DNA of 64,000 bases, from the NCBI GenBank assembly GCA_015501595.1, contig JADNRX010000064.1:1-64000 (forward strand), in the 5' to 3' direction. Position numbers and translations under genes: made by a program. A model generated the notes under the pieces. The model was not told the DNA's origin, searched no databases, and saw only the letters and a program-made list of their open reading frames with translations. This stretch comes from Hymenopellis radicata (Eukaryota > Basidiomycota > Agaricomycetes > Agaricales > Physalacriaceae). Below are positions 58,948 to 64,000 of this stretch, piece by piece (position 1 is the stretch's first letter; each line of letters starts with the position of its first letter).

Positions 58948-59714
58948 GATGGTCGTGAACGAAGGATGCCGGCACACTCCCGTCTATATTGCCGTGCCAC
59001 GTGCCGTGATAGTCCCAGAACTAGGCCAGACTGATTCGACCTTCTTTCAACGGAACAACTCGATATACGAAGACTCTGCTCGGTGAAAAGCAAATGGCGT
59101 CAAAGGAATGGTACCGGGATGAACGAGACTTTGCCCAGGCATCACGGCAGCCCTTCAAGATCTCTCGTTAAGCTCCTGCATAGAAATTGGGGTTCAAAAG
59201 CCAAAATGCTCTAGTCACATTTGCCTCAGTCTCTTGGCTTGAAATCCAATGATAATTTCCGACCGACCTCAACTTGAAGATAGTGTAACTTGATTTGCGG
59301 TGGCTACGTACATGGTGGATGTTCGCTTATGGCGACTCGCCGTCTGTTACTGTATCTGAAGTTCTGGACATGTTAAGCCATACCATACACTTGCGCCAAG
59401 TATTGTTTATTATTATAGCGAGGCCCTAGATCTAAGTGGCAAAACATACATTCAAAGAGAAGTAACTCGTTTCAATCTCTTCTCAATCATCTCCATCATA
59501 TTACTTACTGCGCCTCTTGCAAGACAAACATTCGCCCAAGCTCCTCGATGATGGTGAGCGTGTTCTCCAATTCATCCAAAAACTCCTTTTCAAAAACTTG
59601 CACACTGAAGCTTGTCAACGGTCCAGTCAAACGAACGGCCACGGCGTCAAGAAACTGCAGATCGCCATCCAGGAACGCAAAAGTCATCTCAGTCTGTTCG
59701 CAAAGCCCTTGATG
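58948..59714. other. No gene recognised
   Basis: A minus open stretch (59687-59505) encodes a Leu/Glu-rich peptide with an ATG start (FEKEFLDELENTLTIIEELG), and a second short minus frame lies just upstream of it. They could be exons of a small unknown gene, but I found no clean splice between them. Confidence 0.3.
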
Positions 59715-60118
59715 ACCAGTGAAAGGGCTTCAAGAGCTGGAAGATGTGCCGGACGAGTTGTTCGGTATATGGCTATATGAAGATCTTTCATGTGAGTACT
59801 AACGAGTGTCATTGGGAGATCCTCTCCTGTTCGTTGTCATGCGGGAATCCCGTTACTCAAGAGCGGTCATCGACCGGGGGTCGACAATCAAGTCGCATCT
59901 GCTTTCGGATACTAAGGATCCATTCGACCGCGTTCCTCTCAGCATTGAGGAAGGTATTCCGAGTTCGTCACGACGCTGTGTTCTCTCTTTCGGTTGAAGC
60001 TAGTGCGCACCTTAGATACCGAGTTCCGTTGAAGAATCGGATTGGCAAGCGCTTGTTGATTGAGGGTCGGAAGAAGAACGGGAGTGGACAGGAGAGTAGT
60101 TATATGCAAGTAGATTGA
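59715..60118 (+). pseudogene. 3' fragment of a UFD2-type U-box ubiquitin chain assembly factor gene
   Basis: Read in plus frames with one intron (about 59760-59817): GLQELEDVPDELF joins DPLLFVVMRESRYSRAVIDR, then STIKSHLLSDTKDPFDRVPL and SIEEGIP. This is the U-box of UFD2/UBE4-type E4 ligases, which extend ubiquitin chains. After another former intron, LKNRIGKRLLIEGRKKNG is the usual end. No other UFD2 part lies upstream within the window, and one splice phase no longer fits, so it is a broken fragment. Confidence 0.72.
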
Positions 60119-61843
60119 AATGTAGACGCCGAGTATCGACAATGTACACTATACACGCTACTAAAGCATAGAATCTTGTCCGGAATTCCCGATACGCGTT
60201 ACTTAGTCCTAGCGTAACGGCTATCACCTGACTCTCGTCACAGTTACGCTATGTAAAACTTGGCTTAAACTGTCATGCTGGCTTTCACAGCCAGGCGACG
60301 ATGGCAGCTGTCCTTCGCGCGACCGCTCTCTCAAAGGCTCCATGCGCGTAGCACTCACTCAAGTGATTCAGTATCTTCACCCAGTCGCAATCCGCGTTCT
60401 CGTGTCCTTCGCGTCTTGGGTCTGCCTCTGAATTACGACGTCTCGACAGTGGTTCGGGCCATAGTAGGCAACAACCCCATAGAGCGCGTCTGTCCCCACC
60501 CCGACCACATTTACCTCACGTGTTATTACTGGCGCCAAGCACACTGTTTCTCTAGAAAGCGAATACGACTCGACAACAAGGAGTTCCGTGTTGCCTGGAT
60601 GCACTCCCGCGACCGCGATGATGATGATTTTCAACCAATCTCCACGGGCGCCCTTGCTCGCTTGGGACACCTGCGGGCAAGCCGCTCCTTGGGTGTCTAT
60701 TTCAAGGACGAGTCCGATATTGATGAGGATGACCTGCTGAAGAATATTGGGAAACTTGAGTCTATGGTTCCTTTCGTGACGAAAAACAACGTACGCGGGT
60801 TCGACATCACTTTTCTTAGCGTGGAAGCGTGTTGGCAGGTTCGTCTGTTGCTCGGATGAAGGATTCCGATGTTCTTTGGGAAACTGATTACGATTTCCGT
60901 AGTTTTTTGAGAAATGCACTAGGGGGCAATGCGAGGCTTGTCATCGGATTCTTTACAATTCATCGATCGAATGGGACTCCGAGGACACCAAAGGTTGAGA
61001 GATATTTCAAGAGGCGTCGTGATACTCGGGCTTCAACCGGAAGTGTCCATCTCGCCGTATTTACGCGAGTACGTCGAGTCGTTGAGTTCCGCGCTCTTTC
61101 GGGCTCGTGCTCGTCGTCAAACTCGTCGTTTTGGGGGTGAGCGCGTTGCGGCTATCCATCAGAAACCAGATTTCGTTGTACGTGCTTCTCGCGTGACTGT
61201 TTCTCTGGCTTATGAGTTATTTCTGTTGTTAGTTCATCAAATTTGTCAGTGCATCAGACGCTCAGCATTTCCTGGATAACTTTCCGGCAGCCACACTTGG
61301 GGCTAAATTGAAGCTCATGAACACGAAACCTCTCCACAACTATCTAAGGTTGGCCATTAAGTCCGGCGCCGGACGGGCCTTGACGATGTCCCTTCCCATC
61401 CCCATGTCGCTCTCCGTTGAAGAACTCACTCGAGACTTCTCGCAATTTCGTGGTCTAGTCCAGGTCACAATGAGGTCTGTGGTCATCTATTCTGTCCTCA
61501 CGTGAACTATCTTGATTACTGGCGCTCAGTACGGACCATGAAGTTATTCTGAGATATAACTCCGTGCTGGCTGCGTTGAAGACCGTGTGCGCGTTGGATA
61601 CAGGCACTCACCGCCTTCCGGACAAGTATGTCGGCGGTCGTGTGTCGTTTTTGCCGATGCGCAGCGCTCCGCCGACCCGGCCTATCACCATCTTGGAAAA
61701 TTACGAACAGGCAGAGAGACGGAAACAGGTACTGCGATTTATTGCACTGGTGAACGCAAGAAGCGCCCAGCCCTCACCCCCCCCGCGGTCTCCTCCAGGA
61801 TCCCAGCCCTGAAATAGACCCGCCCAGTAACGATCCCAGCCGA
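59902..61843 (+). repeat. Tandem duplication, unit 1 (unit 2: 61844-63790)
   Basis: A block made of the UFD2 3' end plus the RRM-like gene is repeated head to tail. Both units open near GATACTAA within the U-box exon (59902 and 61844) and share long matches, for example GAGAGTAGTTATATGCAAG, then ATTGAAATGTAGA, and CGACCGCTCTCTCAAAGGCT. Confidence 0.85.
60275..61812 (+). CDS. One-unit RRM-like protein, paralog of the gene at 25741-28562
   Basis: Exons 60275-60838, 60923-61177, 61233-61474 and 61530-61812; 447 residues in frame. The N terminus MLAFTARRRWQLSFARPLSQ resembles a mitochondrial presequence. The first RRM-like segment is RVLRVLGLPLNYDVSTVVRA, the second SRSLGVYFKDESDIDEDDLL. Exon 3 has KSGAGRALTMSLPIPMSLSV, matching DAGARRSLTVALKQPRSRKQ of unit A, and exon 4 has VILRYNSVLAALKTVCALDT, matching VILNYHNIHHALRIVEVLTS. 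Splice phases 0,0,2 are the same as in both units of the larger gene, and the last exon is the same length (283 nt). Function unknown; RNA binding in mitochondria is an inference. The closest copy lies in tandem at 62220 and is broken. Confidence 0.72.
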
Positions 61844-62048
61844 TACTAAACATCCATTCAACCGCGTTCCTCTCAGCATCGAGGATGATATTCCGAGTTC
61901 GTCATGACTCGGTGTTCTCCCTTTCGGTTGAAGCTAGCGCCCATCTGTAGATACCGAGCTCAGCTGAAGAATCGGATCGAGCGCTTTTTTATTGAGCGTC
62001 GGAAGGAGAACGGGGTGGACAGGAGAGTAGTTATATGCAAGTAGATTG
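61844..62048 (+). pseudogene. Second UFD2 3' fragment
   Basis: Starts inside the U-box at DTKHPFNRVPLSIEDDIP and continues, after an intron relic, to a degenerate KNRI-ER end with a frame slip and a stop. It was duplicated together with the RRM-like gene. Confidence 0.7.
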
Positions 62049-62219
62049 AAATGTAGATGTCGAGTATCGACAATGTACACTGTACACGTTACTACAGCAT
62101 GAGCTTCAAAGCATACACTCGGAATCTTGTTCCCCAGAACGCGTTACTTAGTCCTAGCGTGACTTCTTTCACCTGACTCTCGTCACAGTTACGCTATGTG
62201 ATCTTGGCTTTAAACGGCC

Positions 62220-63647
62220 ATGCTGGCTTTCACAACCAGCCGACGATGGCTGCTGTCCTTCGCGCGACCGCTCTCTCAAAGGCTCCATACGCGTAGCACT
62301 CACTCAAGTGATTCAGCATCTCTACCCAGTCGCAATCCGCCTTCTCGTGTCCTTCGCGTTTACGATCTGCCCTTGAATTACGACGTGCCACAGTGGTTCG
62401 GGCCTATAGTAGGTAACGAACTCATATTGCGCGTCCGTCCCGACACCCGACGACATTATTCTCACGTGTTATTACTGGCGCCAAGCGTACGCTTTCTCTA
62501 GAAAGCCAATACAACTCGACAACAAGGAGTTCCGTGTTGCCTGGATGCCTGAGCGCGTTGATGATGATCTTGAACCAATCTCCACGGGCGCCGTTGCTCG
62601 CTTGGGATACCTGCGGGCAAGCCGCTCCTTGTGTGTCTATTTCTGGGACGAGTCCGATATCGATGAGCTTGACCTGGAGATGAAGATTGGGATAGTTGAG
62701 TCCATGCATCCTTTCGGACGAAGCAACGTACGCGCAGGTTCGAAATCACTTTTCTTAGCGAGGAAGCGTGTTGGCAGGTTCGTCTGTTGCTTGGATGAGG
62801 GATTCTGTTCTTTGGGAAACTGATTACGATTTCCGTAGTTTTTTGAGAAATGCACCAGGGGGGAAATGCGAGGCTTGTCATCGGAATTCTTTACAATTCA
62901 TTGATCGAATGGGACTCGGACACCAGACGAGAGGCGTCAGGATACTCGGGCTTCAATCGGAAGTGGCCATCTCGCCGCATTTACGCGAGTACGTCGAGTC
63001 GTTGAGTTCCGCGCTCTTTCAGGCTCGTGCTCGTCGTCAGGGTCGTGCTCGTCCTTTTGGGGTGAGCGCGTTGCGGCTATCCATCAGAAACCAGATTTCG
63101 CTGTACGTGCTTCTCGCGTGACTGTTTCTCTGGCTTATGAGTTTTTTCTGTTGTTAGTTCATCAAATTTGTCAGTGCATCAGACGCTCAGCATTTCCTGG
63201 ATAACTTTCCGGCAGCCACATTGGGGGCTACAATGAACCTCGTGAAGACGAAGCCTCTCCACCACTGTGAAAGGTTCGCCATTCAGTCCGGCGCCGGACG
63301 GGCCTTGACGATGTCCCTTCCGCGTGCCATGTCGCTCTCCGTTGAAGAACTCACTCGAGACTTCTCGCAATTTCGTGGTCTACTCCATGTCACAATGAGG
63401 TCCGTCGTCATCTATTCTCTCCTCACGTGAACTATCTTGATTACTGGCGCTCAGTACGGACCATGAAGTTATTCTGAGATATAACTCCGTGCAGGCTGCG
63501 TTGAAGACCGTTTGCGCGTTGGAGACACGCAGTTACAACCTTCCGGACAAGTATGTCGGCGCTCGAGTGTCGTTTTTGCCGATGCGCGACGTTCCGCCCA
63601 CCCGGCCTATAACCATCTTTGAATCGGATAAACCGGGCATGGCTTGA
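62220..63647 (+). pseudogene. Frameshifted tandem copy of the one-unit RRM-like gene
   Basis: Nearly the same as the gene at 60275. It starts MLAFTTSRRWLLSFARPLSQ and reads RVLRVYDLPLNYDV, then loses one base (GACGTGCCACAGTGG against GACGTCTCGACAGTGG in the other copy, about 62386), moving out of frame; a second indel follows in the DTRRHYSH region. Later exons are still readable (KSGAGRALTMSLPRAMSLSV; VSFLPMRDVPPTRPITIF). The end differs from copy 1 and stops at about 63647. Confidence 0.82.
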
Positions 63648-63796
63648 AGCACGGACCGAACGCCGGCGCCTCCGGGAGGGAAGACAGCTCGGCTAATCCA
63701 AAACGGACTAAAAGCCAGCCTCACCCTTCGCGATCTCTTGCAGGATGACATGCCTGAAACAGACCCGCCGAGTAACGATCCCAGCCCGTGACACAC

Positions 63797-64000
63797 TCAA
63801 TGACTAGGATCGTCGCAGCCCCGACCATCCTGAGGCGCTCGAGCAGAAGTACTATACATTACCGATATACTTCGGATCTCGCTCAGACGCGGACATGTAC
63901 TACTAGGGCGTATGAGATGCTGTCAAAAATATCGCAAGGAGCAGCAAGATGAGGACCTCAACTGGAGTAGGATGTTGATTTGCTCCTTTCTCATCGTTCG
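63797..64000. other. Window end, nothing recognised
   Basis: Unique sequence after the tandem duplication, no open frame of note. Confidence 0.4.

Overview
The window is nuclear DNA of a basidiomycete fungus, almost certainly an Agaricomycete. Genes are packed on both strands and cut by many 45-60 nt GT-AG introns. The families fit that group: a BTB/POZ protein with the clade's wording, an F-box protein, a DUF6535 membrane protein, an SRPK-like and a divergent small kinase, a GH5 exo-beta-1,3-glucanase with a membrane anchor, a GH15-CBM20 glucoamylase, a PL3 pectate lyase and an aryl-alcohol-dehydrogenase-type reductase. Together they suggest a plant-matter degrading saprotroph. I saw no rRNA, tRNA or CRISPR array. 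All splice models were made by eye and checked only for reading-frame arithmetic.

Layout. 0-5.4 kb: a BTB-like gene, then an integrase-like transposable gene with a low-complexity companion gene that carries a 260-bp terminal-inverted-repeat (TIR) element. 6.6-23.3 kb: a large inverted duplication. Each arm carries an F-box gene; the right copy (20.8-22.6 kb) is intact, while the left copy has a 7-nt deletion and a 2.9-kb TIR element flanked by a 6-bp target duplication. The arms enclose about 8 kb of single-copy DNA with GH5, Ysc84-like and SRPK-like genes, a LINE remnant and two small TIR elements.

23.3-31.6 kb: an acidic nuclear-looking protein, a two-unit RRM-like protein with a mitochondrial-type N terminus, a divergently transcribed aldo/keto reductase with one apparent frameshift, and a nucleotidyltransferase-fold protein. 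31.9-32.5 kb: a foldback element with TIRs of about 180 bp. 34-39 kb: secreted carbohydrate-active genes (glucoamylase, pectate lyase), each behind a TATA box. 39-45.4 kb: small kinase, three-finger CCCH protein with a decayed 3' duplicate, heme oxygenase.

46.6-59 kb: DUF6535 protein, unknown one-TM protein, ENPP-type phosphodiesterase, LINE 3' remnant between duplicated flanks, PA-TM-RING ubiquitin ligase. 59.7-63.8 kb: a tandem duplication of a 1.94-kb block made of a UFD2 (U-box E4 ligase) 3' fragment plus a one-unit paralog of the RRM-like gene. The first RRM-like copy is open, the second is frameshifted.

The least ordinary items are the RRM-like family, whose intron phases (0,0,2) repeat in every unit; the well-bounded 2.9-kb element with its empty site in the other arm; the TIR element that could be spliced as an intron in frame; three GC-AG introns; and very small exons in the PL3 and ENPP genes.
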